Source: Burkholderiales bacterium (GTDB lineage: Bacteria > Pseudomonadota > Gammaproteobacteria > Burkholderiales > SG8-39). Taken from it: a stretch of DNA of 64,000 bases. The translations under genes and the position numbers were made by a program. The first letter of the stretch is position 1; each line of letters starts with the position of its first letter. This document shows positions 1 through 8,955 of the stretch, piece after piece. Under the pieces are notes generated by a model. It was not told the origin of the DNA. It was given only the letters and a program-made list of their open reading frames with translations, and searched no databases. The stretch lies in NCBI GenBank assembly GCA_017880775.1, contig JADGRQ010000011.1, positions 1-64,000 of the forward strand, in the 5' to 3' direction.

Positions 1-97
1 TCTCATGACCTCAACTTCTCGAACCGCCCGGTGCGGACCCGCATGCCGGGTGGTGTGGGAGGGGTCGGTCAGGTAATCTGGCCGCCCCTATCCCGAT
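1..97 (+). mobile_element. 3' end of a group II intron (domains V and VI)
   Basis: Bases 23-54 fold into a textbook domain V: a 9-bp lower stem (23-31 with 46-54), a two-base bulge at 44-45, a 4-bp upper stem (32-35 with 40-43) and a four-base loop at 36-39. Bases 57-94 fold as domain VI: 57-59 pairs with 92-94 and 61-64 with 85-88, with unpaired T89/A90, and an upper stem 66-72 with 78-84. A90 sits about 7 bases before a plausible 3' splice point near base 97, as expected for the branch-point adenosine. The rest of the intron, including any reverse transcriptase, lies left of the window. The exact 3' boundary is inferred from folding only. Confidence 0.75.
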
Positions 98-119
98 CTC
101 TGGACAGAAGGAAGCGAGC

Positions 120-209
120 ATGGTCAAGGCGGGAAACGTCGGCGGTACTGGTCATGCTGGAGTGGAGTCGCCGTGCCTGCGGGTCCATCGGATCCACGTG
201 GTGCTCTGA
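120..209 (+). CDS. Possible 29-codon ORF between the intron end and the DUF6776 gene
   Basis: An ATG at 120 is preceded by a purine-rich stretch (around 107-115) at usable ribosome-binding distance. It opens a 29-codon frame ending in TGA at 207-209, eight bases before the next gene. No family is recognised. It could be a leader ORF for the following gene, the 3' exon remnant of a gene interrupted by the intron, or chance. Confidence 0.2.
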   Translation: MVKAGNVGGTGHAGVESPCLRVHRIHVVL

Positions 210-216
210 GGCGCCC

Positions 217-975
217 ATGGCCGGCCGTTTGCAGAAGCTGCGCCTGCGCCTCGGCATTGCCGCCCCGAGGGTCGCGGTGCGCTCGCAGCAGGCGTGGTAC
301 TGGCGCTGGCTCGGCGTCGTGCTGTTGCTTGCCGTTTCGGCGGCGCTGGCGGCGTGGATGTACGACGCGGGGCGACGCTTCGCGGGATTCGACCGCGGCG
401 AAGCCGACAGCGAGCTGACTCGACTCAGGCGCGAGATGGACGCCGCGCGCGCGGAACTCGAGCGCCTGCGCGCGATCGCCAACGCCGCCGACGCCAAACT
501 CGCAATCGAGCGCACGGCGCAGGCGCAGCTTGCGCACCAGATTCGCGGACTGGAGAACGACAATGCACGCGTGCGCGAGGAACTCGCGATCTTCGAGAGC
601 ATGCTTTCGGCAGACGCGCGCAATGCCCAGCCGCTCAGTATCCAGCGCTTCAAGGTGGAGCCCGATGCGATGCCCGGCGAGTACCGTTACCGGATGCTGC
701 TGCTTGCCGGCGGACGGGGCGATCGAGATTTTCAGGGGCGGCTGGAGTTGCTGGTCAGCATTCAGCAGGAAGGCAAGAATGCTATGATCACGGTGCCGGA
801 TAAGGCGGACGGTGAATCGGCTGCGTTTCGCATCGGATTCCGCCATTTCCAGCGCGTTGAAGGGGTCTTTAGGGTCAACGCCAAGGCGCGCGTGCAAACG
901 GTGCAGGCACGCGTCTACGAGGCGGGCGCCGACCAGCCGCGCGCGACGCAGAGCGCGACCCCTGGAGCGGGCTGA
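217..975 (+). CDS. DUF6776-type membrane-anchored coiled-coil protein
   Basis: 252 residues from ATG 217; a GAGG lies a few bases upstream. The frame is open further 5' but runs back into intron sequence, so that part is not taken as coding. A single membrane segment (about residues 30-49) follows a short basic N-terminus. Residues about 63-130 are rich in Glu/Arg/Leu/Ala heptads and should form a coiled coil, and a beta-rich C-terminal domain follows. The layout and its position directly before bactofilin match the betaproteobacterial family of unknown function I recall as DUF6776. It is probably anchored in the inner membrane with the coiled coil in the periplasm. No enzymatic motif is visible. 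It is 21 bases from the bactofilin gene, so co-transcription is likely. Confidence 0.7.
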   Translation: MAGRLQKLRLRLGIAAPRVAVRSQQAWYWRWLGVVLLLAVSAALAAWMYDAGRRFAGFDRGEADSELTRLRREMDAARAELERLRAIANAADAKLAIERTAQAQLAHQIRGLENDNARVREELAIFESMLSADARNAQPLSIQRFKVEPDAMPGEYRYRMLLLAGGRGDRDFQGRLELLVSIQQEGKNAMITVPDKADGESAAFRIGFRHFQRVEGVFRVNAKARVQTVQARVYEAGADQPRATQSATPGAG

Positions 976-996
976 GCCCGCGCAAGGAGAAGATTC

Positions 997-1398
997 ATGT
1001 TCCGCAAGCAGAGCAAACCGCAGAACCGCATCGACAGCCTGATCGGTGCCACGACGCGAATCGAGGGCAATGTCTTTTTCAGCGGCGGATTGCGGGTCGA
1101 TGGCACCGTACGCGGCAATGTCTGCGCGTTGCCCGATCAGCCAGGCACCTTGGTGGTGAGCGAGCACGCCCGCATTGACGGCGAGGTTCAGGTGGCGCAC
1201 CTGGTGGTGAACGGAACCATCAACGGCCCGGTGCATGCAGCCGAGAGCCTTGAACTCCAGGCCAGTTCCCGCGTCAAAGGAGATATCCACTACAACAGTA
1301 TGGAGATGCAACAGGGCGCGATCGTCGAAGGCCGGCTGGTTCACCATTCCGGCAGCGAGGCCAAAGCAGTCGGACTCAAGCTCGCTTCCGGCGGGTGA
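997..1398 (+). CDS. Bactofilin (polymer-forming cytoskeletal protein)
   Basis: 133 residues, start ATG 997 behind a clear AGGAGA ribosome-binding site. The central region (about 15-115) shows the repetitive short-strand pattern of a bactofilin beta-helix, with recurring G-x-V / I-x-G steps such as GNVFFSGGLRVDGTVRGNV. Bactofilins self-polymerise without nucleotides into membrane-associated filaments that scaffold cell-wall enzymes and polar or stalk structures. Here the gene lies between a coiled-coil membrane protein and erpA, with an M23 endopeptidase nearby. Bactofilin and M23 peptidases are functionally linked in several bacteria, which fits, although the two genes here are on opposite strands. 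Confidence 0.9.
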   Translation: MFRKQSKPQNRIDSLIGATTRIEGNVFFSGGLRVDGTVRGNVCALPDQPGTLVVSEHARIDGEVQVAHLVVNGTINGPVHAAESLELQASSRVKGDIHYNSMEMQQGAIVEGRLVHHSGSEAKAVGLKLASGG

Positions 1399-1401
1399 GT
1401 C

Positions 1402-1407
1402 TATAAT
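1402..1407 (+). promoter_or_regulatory. Candidate -10 element upstream of erpA
   Basis: A perfect TATAAT hexamer lies in the short gap after the bactofilin gene, 30 bases before the erpA start codon. No convincing -35 hexamer is found 16-18 bases upstream, so this is a weak or activator-dependent promoter at best. Upstream Fe-S responsive regulation is possible for erpA but no operator was recognised. Confidence 0.3.
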
Positions 1408-1436
1408 TCAACTGTTCGGAGTCAACGGAGCACGAC

Positions 1437-1787
1437 ATGAATGCGGTCACCGAGATGCCATCACCCTTTGTCTTTACCGACAACGCCGCGGGCAAGGTGC
1501 GCGAGTTGATCGAAGAAGAGGGAAACCCGGAACTCAAACTGCGCGTATTCGTGACCGGCGGCGGCTGTTCAGGATTCCAGTACGGCTTTACGTTTGATGA
1601 GATGCAGAACGAGGATGACACCATAGTTCAGAAGGGCGGTGTCACGCTGTTGGTCGATCCGATGAGCTATCAGTATCTGGTCGGCGCAGAGATCGACTAC
1701 TCGGAAGGCCTCGAAGGCGCGCAGTTCGTGATCAAGAATCCGAACGCCACCTCCACGTGCGGCTGCGGTTCTTCGTTCTCGGCCTGA
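1437..1787 (+). CDS. erpA: Iron-sulfur cluster insertion protein ErpA
   Basis: 116 residues, an A-type Fe-S carrier. The three cluster-binding cysteines are in place: C44 in [10 protein letters not shown] and C108/C110 in the C-terminal TCGCGSSF motif. ErpA accepts [Fe-S] clusters from the scaffold and delivers them to apo-enzymes in the cytosol. The start is ATG 1437, with GGAG 8-11 bases upstream. Its place between bactofilin and the convergent anmK is the conserved betaproteobacterial position of ErpA rather than of IscA, which would sit in an isc operon. A good intrinsic terminator follows. Confidence 0.95.
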   Translation: MNAVTEMPSPFVFTDNAAGKVRELIEEEGNPELKLRVFVTGGGCSGFQYGFTFDEMQNEDDTIVQKGGVTLLVDPMSYQYLVGAEIDYSEGLEGAQFVIKNPNATSTCGCGSSFSA

Positions 1788-1810
1788 GCAAGACCCTGGG
1801 TTGAAAATAC

Positions 1811-1829
1811 GGGGCTGCGGCCCCTTTTT
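1811..1829 (+). terminator. Rho-independent terminator after erpA
   Basis: GGGGC (1811-1815) pairs with GCCCC (1820-1824) across a TGCG loop, followed by five T (1825-1829). It sits 23 bases after the erpA stop. The convergent anmK gene ends at 1837. Confidence 0.7.
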
Positions 1830-1836
1830 CTTGCCT

Positions 1837-2928
1837 TCACCGCTGGTAAATCGCGCCCAGATTCCTCGGGCCTTTCGCGCCCGTGACGCTCGGCAGATTC
1901 CCAGCGCGCCCCTCGAGCGCCTGCTGGGCGAGCCAGGCAAATGCCGTCGCCTCCACCAATTGTGCGGGAAGGCCGTGGCGATCGCTCGGCTCCACCGGAC
2001 GTGGCGCGAGCCGTTGCGACAGGCGCTGCATCAGCGCCAGGTTTTGAGTGCCGCCACCGCATGCGATGACACGTTGCGTAGCGTCCGCATGCTCGAGAAT
2101 AGCGCGTGCCGCGGATGCGGCGGTAAGTTCCAGCAACGTCGCCTGCACGTCGCGCGGATCCAGTCCCGGGTGCAGGTGGCGCTCAAGCCAGTCGGGGCCG
2201 AACAACTCCCGCCCGGTGCTCTTGGGCGGGGAGGCGTTGAAATATTGCTCTGCCAGCATACGCTCGAGCAAGTCGGCGTTCGCCGTCCCGCCGCGGGCCC
2301 ACGCACCACCATGGTCGCAGGGCAGGCCGAGGTGGCGTGCCGCCCAGAGATCCATGAGGCAGTTGCCCGGGCCGGTATCGAATCCGAGCGGAGGACCTTC
2401 GCGCCGCAGGATTGTCACGTTGGCGATGCCGCCGAGGTTCAGGACCGCGCGTACTTCGTCCGGCGCGGAAAACGCGCGGACGTGAAACGCGGGAACCAGC
2501 GGTGCGCCCTGGCCTCCCGCGGCAATATCGCGGCTGCGGAAGTCGGCGACCACCGCGATCCCGGTGAGTTCAGCGAGCAGCGCGGCATTGCCGATCTGCA
2601 GCGTGTAGCCGCGCTCGGGCCGGTGACGAACCGTTTGGCCGTGGCAGCCGATTGCACGCACGGCCGTTGCGGATGTTCCGGCTTGTCCCAACGCGCGCGA
2701 CACAGCATCGGCATAGACAGCGGCGAGCCGGTTGCCGAGAGCGCCTGCGCGGTCGATCTCGTCCGCGCCCGGGTGAGTCAACGCGGCAAGTTCTTCGCGC
2801 AGATCTGCGTCGAAAGGAACATGGAGGGCGGCGAGAATCGCGGTCTTGCCATCTGCGAAATCCGCCAGCACCGCGTCGACCCCGTCGAGGCTGGTGCCCG
2901 ACATGAGGCCGATGTAGCTTTGTGCCAC
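1837..2928 (-). CDS. anmK: Anhydro-N-acetylmuramic acid kinase
   Basis: 363 residues from the GTG at 2928; the MSGTSLDG signature begins at residue 9. AnmK hydrates and phosphorylates 1,6-anhydro-MurNAc to MurNAc-6-phosphate in the cytosol, recycling peptidoglycan fragments. The frame is open upstream into the neighbouring M23 gene, but that part does not resemble the family; the GTG lies four bases past the M23 stop and gives the family's usual length. An ATG at 2904 would remove the first eight residues and start inside the conserved motif, so GTG 2928 is preferred. Tight spacing with the M23 endopeptidase gene implies co-transcription of cell-wall cutting and recycling functions. Confidence 0.92.
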   Translation of the reverse strand: MAQSYIGLMSGTSLDGVDAVLADFADGKTAILAALHVPFDADLREELAALTHPGADEIDRAGALGNRLAAVYADAVSRALGQAGTSATAVRAIGCHGQTVRHRPERGYTLQIGNAALLAELTGIAVVADFRSRDIAAGGQGAPLVPAFHVRAFSAPDEVRAVLNLGGIANVTILRREGPPLGFDTGPGNCLMDLWAARHLGLPCDHGGAWARGGTANADLLERMLAEQYFNASPPKSTGRELFGPDWLERHLHPGLDPRDVQATLLELTAASAARAILEHADATQRVIACGGGTQNLALMQRLSQRLAPRPVEPSDRHGLPAQLVEATAFAWLAQQALEGRAGNLPSVTGAKGPRNLGAIYQR

Positions 2929-2932
2929 TTGC

Positions 2933-4198
2933 CTATTCGAGGGCCGCGAGGTTGCCGATGGCGAGGAGGTCGAGCTGCGCGACGAGCCCTGCCGCGTAGC
3001 GCCGGAATGCGTCCATGTCGTTCTGGACCACCGGCTGTGCCGCGGGAAGCGCGATGGTGAGCGGGTTGCGCTGTACCCCGTCCACAAGGAACTCGTAATG
3101 CAGGTGCGGTCCTGTCGCCCAGCCGGTCTGGCCGACCGAGCCGATCGTCTCACCCTGCGCGACCCGGGCCCCCTTGCGAATTGCCTTGGAGAATCCGTTC
3201 AGATGCGCATACAGCGTGCGGTACTGACCGTGGTGGCGGAGGATCACGACATTGCCGTAGCCGGCCTGTCGCCCAGCGAACTCGACTACGGCGTCACCCG
3301 TGGCGCGTACCTGCGTTCCGGTCGGCGCCGCATAGTCGACGCCGCGGTGCGCCCGCCATTCGCGCAGGATCGGATGCATGCGCGTCGCGAACCCAGAACT
3401 GATGCGCGAGAATTCCAGCGGCGAGCGCAGGAACGCCTTGCGCAGGTTCTTGCCGTCGGGCGCGTAATACGCGCCGGCGTGATTCAGCGCCCGGAACGAC
3501 TTGCCGCCGTTGACGAACTCTGCTGCAAGCACGCGCCCGGCGCGCACGGCACGGCCTTGCAGGTACGACATCTCGTAGACGACCGAAAACCGGTCGTTCC
3601 TGCGCAGGTCGCGGTGAAAATCGATGTCGCCGCCGAAAATGTCGGCGAGCTGCATGGCGACGCTGTCGGGGATGTTGGCCGCGTCAGTGGCGGCGAACAG
3701 CGAAGAGCGGATCACGCCGGATCTGAGCAGCACGCGCGTTTCGAGCGGCGCGCGATCCTCGCTCGCGCGAAATCCCTCGCCTTCGCGTATTACGGTGACG
3801 AGCGCATCGCGCGCGCCGAGATGCGACAGCCACAACAGCCGCCCCTCGGCGTCGACTTCCGCAGTGACGGTCAGGCCCGGGCGCAGTGCGCGCATCAACC
3901 CGGGATCGGAGCGCATCAGCCGACGCGCTTCCTCATCTGCGAGCCCCAGCCGCGACACCAGGCCCGATGGAGTGTCTGCGCGCTGGTAGCGTTCCTCGCG
4001 AATGTAGCCTGCCGCGTCGGGGACCAGTGCGCGCTCGGCGTCGAACGCGAGTGTCTCGACCAGCGCGCTCCCCTGCGGCGGAGGCTGGTCCGGAACGCTG
4101 CTGATGGCCGCGATCACGCCCGTAAGCGGCAGTGCCGCCAGTACGGCGACGCGCAGCAGCCGGTCACGCAGACGCGGGGATAATTTCAGCGGCGCCAA
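2933..4198 (-). CDS. M23 family peptidoglycan DD-metalloendopeptidase (MepM-like)
   Basis: 421 residues. A hydrophobic N-terminal anchor (about 12-32) precedes an OapA/LysM-like region and a C-terminal LytM domain with all zinc ligands: H and D of HRGVD, H of YAH, and HLH in GPHLHYEF. It cleaves peptidoglycan cross-links in the periplasm. The start codon at 4198 is TTG; no ATG or GTG lies between it and the membrane segment, so TTG is the best available start. It is transcribed away from tyrS and is followed after four bases by anmK, forming a wall-remodelling and recycling pair. Confidence 0.93.
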   Translation of the reverse strand: MAPLKLSPRLRDRLLRVAVLAALPLTGVIAAISSVPDQPPPQGSALVETLAFDAERALVPDAAGYIREERYQRADTPSGLVSRLGLADEEARRLMRSDPGLMRALRPGLTVTAEVDAEGRLLWLSHLGARDALVTVIREGEGFRASEDRAPLETRVLLRSGVIRSSLFAATDAANIPDSVAMQLADIFGGDIDFHRDLRRNDRFSVVYEMSYLQGRAVRAGRVLAAEFVNGGKSFRALNHAGAYYAPDGKNLRKAFLRSPLEFSRISSGFATRMHPILREWRAHRGVDYAAPTGTQVRATGDAVVEFAGRQAGYGNVVILRHHGQYRTLYAHLNGFSKAIRKGARVAQGETIGSVGQTGWATGPHLHYEFLVDGVQRNPLTIALPAAQPVVQNDMDAFRRYAAGLVAQLDLLAIGNLAALE

Positions 4199-4309
4199 GG
4201 ATCGGATAAGATTCTTCTTCTGTCAGGAGTCTGCGGCGGATTCCGCCGACCCGCAAATTGCGGCGCGAGTGTAGCAAAGTTCGCGCAATGCGCAAAACCC
4301 GGAGTTTGC

Positions 4310-5509
4310 ATGGTCCCCGTCGCCGAAGCCATGGAAACGATCAAGCGCGGCTGCGACGAGCTGCTGGTCGAGGAGGAGCTCATCGGCAAGCTCAAGTCCG
4401 GCAGAACGCTGAAGGTGAAGCTCGGCATGGACCCGACGGCGCCCGACCTGCACCTCGGGCACACCGTCGTGATCAACAAGCTGCGGCATTTTCAGGACCT
4501 GGGGCACCACGTGCAATTCCTGATCGGCGACTTCACCGGGATGATCGGTGACCCGACCGGCAAGAACCAGACCCGGCCGCCGCTGTCGCGCGAGCAGATC
4601 CGCGAGAACGCGAAAACCTATGGCGATCAGGTGTACAAGATCCTCGATGCGGGGAAGACCGAGATCATGTTCAACTCGACCTGGTCGGATGCGCTCGGCG
4701 CCGAGGGCCTCATCCGGCTTGCGGCGCGCTACACGGTGGCCCGCATGCTCGAGCGCGACGACTTCGGCAAGCGCTACCGCGCCAACCGGCCCATCGCGGT
4801 GCACGAGTTCCTTTATCCGCTGATCCAGGGCTACGACTCGGTGGCGATGAAATGCGATGTCGAACTGGGCGGCACCGACCAGAAGTTCAACCTGCTGGTG
4901 GGGCGCGAACTGCAGAAGGACTTCGGCCAGGAGCCGCAGTGCATCATCACGATGCCGTTGCTCGAAGGACTGGACGGGGTCAACAAGATGTCCAAGTCGA
5001 GCGGGAACTACGTCGGTATCAGCGAATCGCCGCAACAGATCTTCGGCAAGCTGATGTCGATTTCCGACGAGCTGATGTGGCGCTACATCGAACTGCTTTC
5101 ATTCCAGCCGCTCTCAACAGTGCGCCTGTGGAAACGCGAGGTCGAGGACGGGCGCAATCCGCGCGACATCAAAGTCCGGTTCGCGCAGGAGATCGTTGAG
5201 AGGTTTCATGACCGGGGAGCGGCTGAAAGCGCGCTCGCGGAGTTCGAGGCGCGTTTTCGCCGCGGCGAAATGCCCGCGGACATGCCGGAGTGCGCGTTGC
5301 ACGCGGCCGACGGCGTCCTACCGGTGGTGCAGGCGCTCAAGCAAGCCGGACTCACGCCGAGCACCTCGGAAGCGCTGCGCATGATCGAGCAGGGCGGCGT
5401 GAAGCTGAACGGCGAAAGACTCTCAGACAAGGCACTCAAGCTGGTGCGTGGCGAAACGGTGGTCGCACAGGTCGGCAAGCGCAAGTTCGCCCGCATCCGG
5501 ATCGTGTAG
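4310..5509 (+). CDS. tyrS: Tyrosyl-tRNA synthetase
   Basis: 399 residues. Class I aminoacyl-tRNA synthetase with the HIGH-type motif HLGH at residues 48-51 and KMSKS at 226-230, and a C-terminal S4 RNA-binding domain (about 335-395). It charges tRNA-Tyr with tyrosine in the cytosol. The start is ATG 4310 with GGAG 6-9 bases upstream; an internal ATG at 4331 is less likely. It is divergent from the M23/anmK pair, and the next gene begins eight bases after its stop, so the lactonase-like gene is probably read from the same transcript. Confidence 0.97.
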   Translation: MVPVAEAMETIKRGCDELLVEEELIGKLKSGRTLKVKLGMDPTAPDLHLGHTVVINKLRHFQDLGHHVQFLIGDFTGMIGDPTGKNQTRPPLSREQIRENAKTYGDQVYKILDAGKTEIMFNSTWSDALGAEGLIRLAARYTVARMLERDDFGKRYRANRPIAVHEFLYPLIQGYDSVAMKCDVELGGTDQKFNLLVGRELQKDFGQEPQCIITMPLLEGLDGVNKMSKSSGNYVGISESPQQIFGKLMSISDELMWRYIELLSFQPLSTVRLWKREVEDGRNPRDIKVRFAQEIVERFHDRGAAESALAEFEARFRRGEMPADMPECALHAADGVLPVVQALKQAGLTPSTSEALRMIEQGGVKLNGERLSDKALKLVRGETVVAQVGKRKFARIRIV

Positions 5510-5517
5510 GGGAGTTC

Positions 5518-6321
5518 GTGAGCGGGCCGCCGATCTACGAAGTGTTTGCAATCAAGTACGCGTACCACGCGCGGCGCGCAAGCGCCAATTTCATCGGCGG
5601 CGATCCGCACGACGCTCCGATGCCGCTCGATTACTTCGTCTGGCTGATTCGCGGCGGGGGACGCGAGATCGTGGTCGACAGCGGCTTCAACGCTGCGACG
5701 GCGAAAAAGCGCGAACGGCAGTTGATCCGCTGCCCGGGCGAGGGTCTGCGCTTGCTCGGCTGCGACGCGAAGACGGTGCGCGATCTGGTCATCACGCACC
5801 TTCACTACGACCATGCCGGCAATTTCGATCTGTTCCCTGCGGCGAAACTGCATCTGCAGGATCGCGAGATGCAGTTCGCCACCGGCCGCTGCATGTGCCA
5901 CGAGCCCATGCGCCATGCCTTCGAGGTCGAGGACGTGGTCGGCATGGTGCGTTCGGTGTACGCCGGCCGTGTCGCGTTCCATGACGGAGACGCGGAGATC
6001 GCGCCCGGCGTTTCGCTGCACCACATCGGCGGGCACACCATGGGGATGCAGGCGGTGCGCGTGATGACTGCGCGCGGCTGGGTGGTGCTTGCCTCGGATG
6101 CGACGCACTTCTACGCCAACATGGAGCAGGTGCGCCCATTCCCGATCGTCTACAGCGTGGCCGACATGATCGAGGGGTACGCGAAGTTGCTGCGGCTGGC
6201 AGAATCGCCCGAGCATGTCGTGCCGGGGCACGATCCGCTGGTGATGGAGTACTACCCGGCTGTCGCGCCGGAACTGGGGGGGATCGCGGTCCGGCTCGAC
6301 GTAACGCCGTTGTCCGGCTGA
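5518..6321 (+). CDS. Metallo-beta-lactamase-fold hydrolase, AttM/AiiB lactonase-like
   Basis: 267 residues from GTG 5518, preceded by an AGGGGAG ribosome-binding site. The HxHxDH zinc motif is at residues 94-99 (HLHYDH); later ligands follow in GGHT, SDATH and PGHD. The arrangement, including the N-terminal YxVF..KY strand and a C-terminal VPGHDP, is that of the N-acyl-homoserine-lactone lactonase branch, enzymes that open lactone rings in the cytosol. Many members act on other lactones, and no quorum-sensing genes are visible here, so the substrate is open. A strong terminator follows, ending the tyrS transcript. Confidence 0.8.
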   Translation: MSGPPIYEVFAIKYAYHARRASANFIGGDPHDAPMPLDYFVWLIRGGGREIVVDSGFNAATAKKRERQLIRCPGEGLRLLGCDAKTVRDLVITHLHYDHAGNFDLFPAAKLHLQDREMQFATGRCMCHEPMRHAFEVEDVVGMVRSVYAGRVAFHDGDAEIAPGVSLHHIGGHTMGMQAVRVMTARGWVVLASDATHFYANMEQVRPFPIVYSVADMIEGYAKLLRLAESPEHVVPGHDPLVMEYYPAVAPELGGIAVRLDVTPLSG

Positions 6322-6375
6322 GAAGAAATAGGCCACGCCGGCACCCGGCTTCGTGCCGGGGTCAATGTTGCGAAG

Positions 6376-6401
6376 CGCCGGGTGAACCCCGGCGTTTTTT
6401 T
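6376..6401 (+). terminator. Rho-independent terminator after the lactonase-like gene
   Basis: CGCCGGG (6376-6382) pairs with CCCGGCG (6388-6394) over a five-base loop, followed by T at 6395-6401. A competing longer-range pairing exists (6355-6362 with 6386-6393), so two alternative hairpins share the 3' arm. Confidence 0.8.
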
Positions 6402-6516
6402 CACCATTCGGGGTTAGAATTTGGGCACTCCGAACTGTGCCGTCCCGCGACGGGCGCGGCGCGCGCGTCGGAAATCGTCGAAATTCGCACCCAATCAATC
6501 CTGAAGGAGGAGACGT

Positions 6517-7641
<1,125 letters not shown>

Positions 7642-7674
7642 TGCCGCTTCCGGTAACATTGCAATGGTCCGCAA

Positions 7675-7709
7675 AGCAAGACCCCGCGTGAGCGGGGTCT
7701 TGCTTTTTT
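7675..7709 (+). terminator. Strong rho-independent terminator between the two DctP genes
   Basis: A 13-bp perfect stem (7675-7687 with 7692-7704) with a GTGA loop is followed by a T-run to 7709. It lies between the two receptor genes, so the second copy is either expressed from its own promoter or only by read-through. The 39-base gap before copy 2 leaves little room for a full promoter. Confidence 0.92.
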
Positions 7710-7748
7710 GCTGAGCAAGTTTGATTCCGATCAATCCAGGAGGTCAAA

Positions 7749-8864
7749 ATGAAGCGTCGTTCCTTTCTGAAAAAAGCAGGTCTGGGCCTGGCGGCGGCTA
7801 GCGCGGTCGCCGCACCGGCTATCGTCAGGGCGCAAGCGCCCGCCGTCTCGTGGCGCATGGCCCTGAGCTGGCCGAAGAGCCTCGACGCTCTTTACGGCGG
7901 TGCGGAATTTATCTCCAAGCGCGTATCGGACGCAACCGGCGGAAAATTCACCATCAAGGTATTCGCGGCTGGCGAGATCGTCGGCGGGCTGCAGGTCCTC
8001 GATGCCGTGCAGAACGGCACCGTGGAGTGCGGACACACCGCGAATTATTATTATTTCGGCAAGGATCCGACCTTCGCCTTCGCCGCCTCGATCCCTTTCG
8101 GCCTGAACGCGCGGCAGCAGAACGCGTGGATGCGCCACGGCGGCGGCCTGGAGCTGATGCGCGAGTTCTTCAAGGATTACAACTGCTACAACATCCCCGC
8201 CGGCAATACCGGCGCGCAGATGGGTGGCTGGTTCCGCAAGGAGATCAAGACGGTTGCCGACCTGAAGGGCCTCAAGATGCGCATCGGCGGAACTGCCGGT
8301 CTGGTGCTGGCCACGCTGGGCGTGGTGCCGCAGCAGATCGCCGGCGGCGACATCTACCCGGCGCTGGAAAAGGGCACCATCGACGCGGCGGAGTGGGTCG
8401 GTCCGTACGACGACGAGAAGCTCGGCTTCTACAAGGTGGCGAAAAACTATTACTACCCGGCCTGGTGGGAAGGCGGTACGGAACTCGACCTGCTGGTGAA
8501 CATCAAGGCGTGGGAGGCGCTGCCCAAGGACTACCAGGCGATCCTCGAATCGGCATGCGCCGATGCCTACGACTGGGTTCTGACCAAGTACGACGCGGGC
8601 AACCCCGCCGCGCTGAAACGGCTGGTTGCAAACGGGGTCAAGCTGCTGCCGTTTTCCAACGACATCATGGCCGCCTGCTACAAGGCCTCGCAGGAAGTGT
8701 ACGACGGGATCGCCGCGAAGAACGCCAAGTTCAACAAGGTGTATGAGCCGTGGAAGAAATTCCGCGACGAGCAGGTGCAGTGGTTCTCGATCGCGGAAAA
8801 CCGTTACGACAACTTCATGGTCTCGGCGCAGCGCAGCTCGCAACGGGCGCCGGCGAAGAAGTAA
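7749..8864 (+). CDS. TRAP transporter substrate-binding protein, DctP family (copy 2)
   Basis: 371 residues, a tandem paralogue of the preceding gene with the same Tat motif (KRRSFLKK), the same receptor fold and the GWFRKEIK segment. Long blocks are identical to copy 1 (for example the WPKSL, GDIYPALEKGTIDAAEWVGPYDDEK and KAWEALPK regions). Differences cluster in segments such as N/Q and H/Y changes around the RQQNAWMRHGGG stretch, which might alter ligand choice. The start is ATG 7749 with AGGAGG upstream. The convergent TRAP permease gene ends at 8956. Confidence 0.92.
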   Translation: MKRRSFLKKAGLGLAAASAVAAPAIVRAQAPAVSWRMALSWPKSLDALYGGAEFISKRVSDATGGKFTIKVFAAGEIVGGLQVLDAVQNGTVECGHTANYYYFGKDPTFAFAASIPFGLNARQQNAWMRHGGGLELMREFFKDYNCYNIPAGNTGAQMGGWFRKEIKTVADLKGLKMRIGGTAGLVLATLGVVPQQIAGGDIYPALEKGTIDAAEWVGPYDDEKLGFYKVAKNYYYPAWWEGGTELDLLVNIKAWEALPKDYQAILESACADAYDWVLTKYDAGNPAALKRLVANGVKLLPFSNDIMAACYKASQEVYDGIAAKNAKFNKVYEPWKKFRDEQVQWFSIAENRYDNFMVSAQRSSQRAPAKK

Positions 8865-8913
8865 CGCCCCCACCCACGCAGGCCCGCCACAGGCTTGCGT
8901 GGACCGCCAAACA

Positions 8914-8933
8914 AACCCCGCTTGCGCGGGGTT
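8914..8933. terminator. Hairpin between convergent DctP2 and DctM genes
   Basis: AACCCCGC (8914-8921) pairs with GCGGGGTT (8926-8933) over a TTGC loop. There is no proper T-run on the plus strand (CTTCC follows); on the minus strand TTTGT follows the stem. It may serve as a weak bidirectional terminator. A second inverted repeat, CCACGCA with TGCGTGG, lies just upstream at about 8874-8902. Confidence 0.45.
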
Positions 8934-8955
8934 CTTCCCAGCCGGATTGCGCGCG

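Noticed and set aside
5518-6321. Naming the metallo-hydrolase as a quorum-quenching AHL lactonase
   Set aside because: The fold and zinc motif fit, but no quorum-sensing genes are present and many relatives act on other lactones; kept as lactonase-like only.
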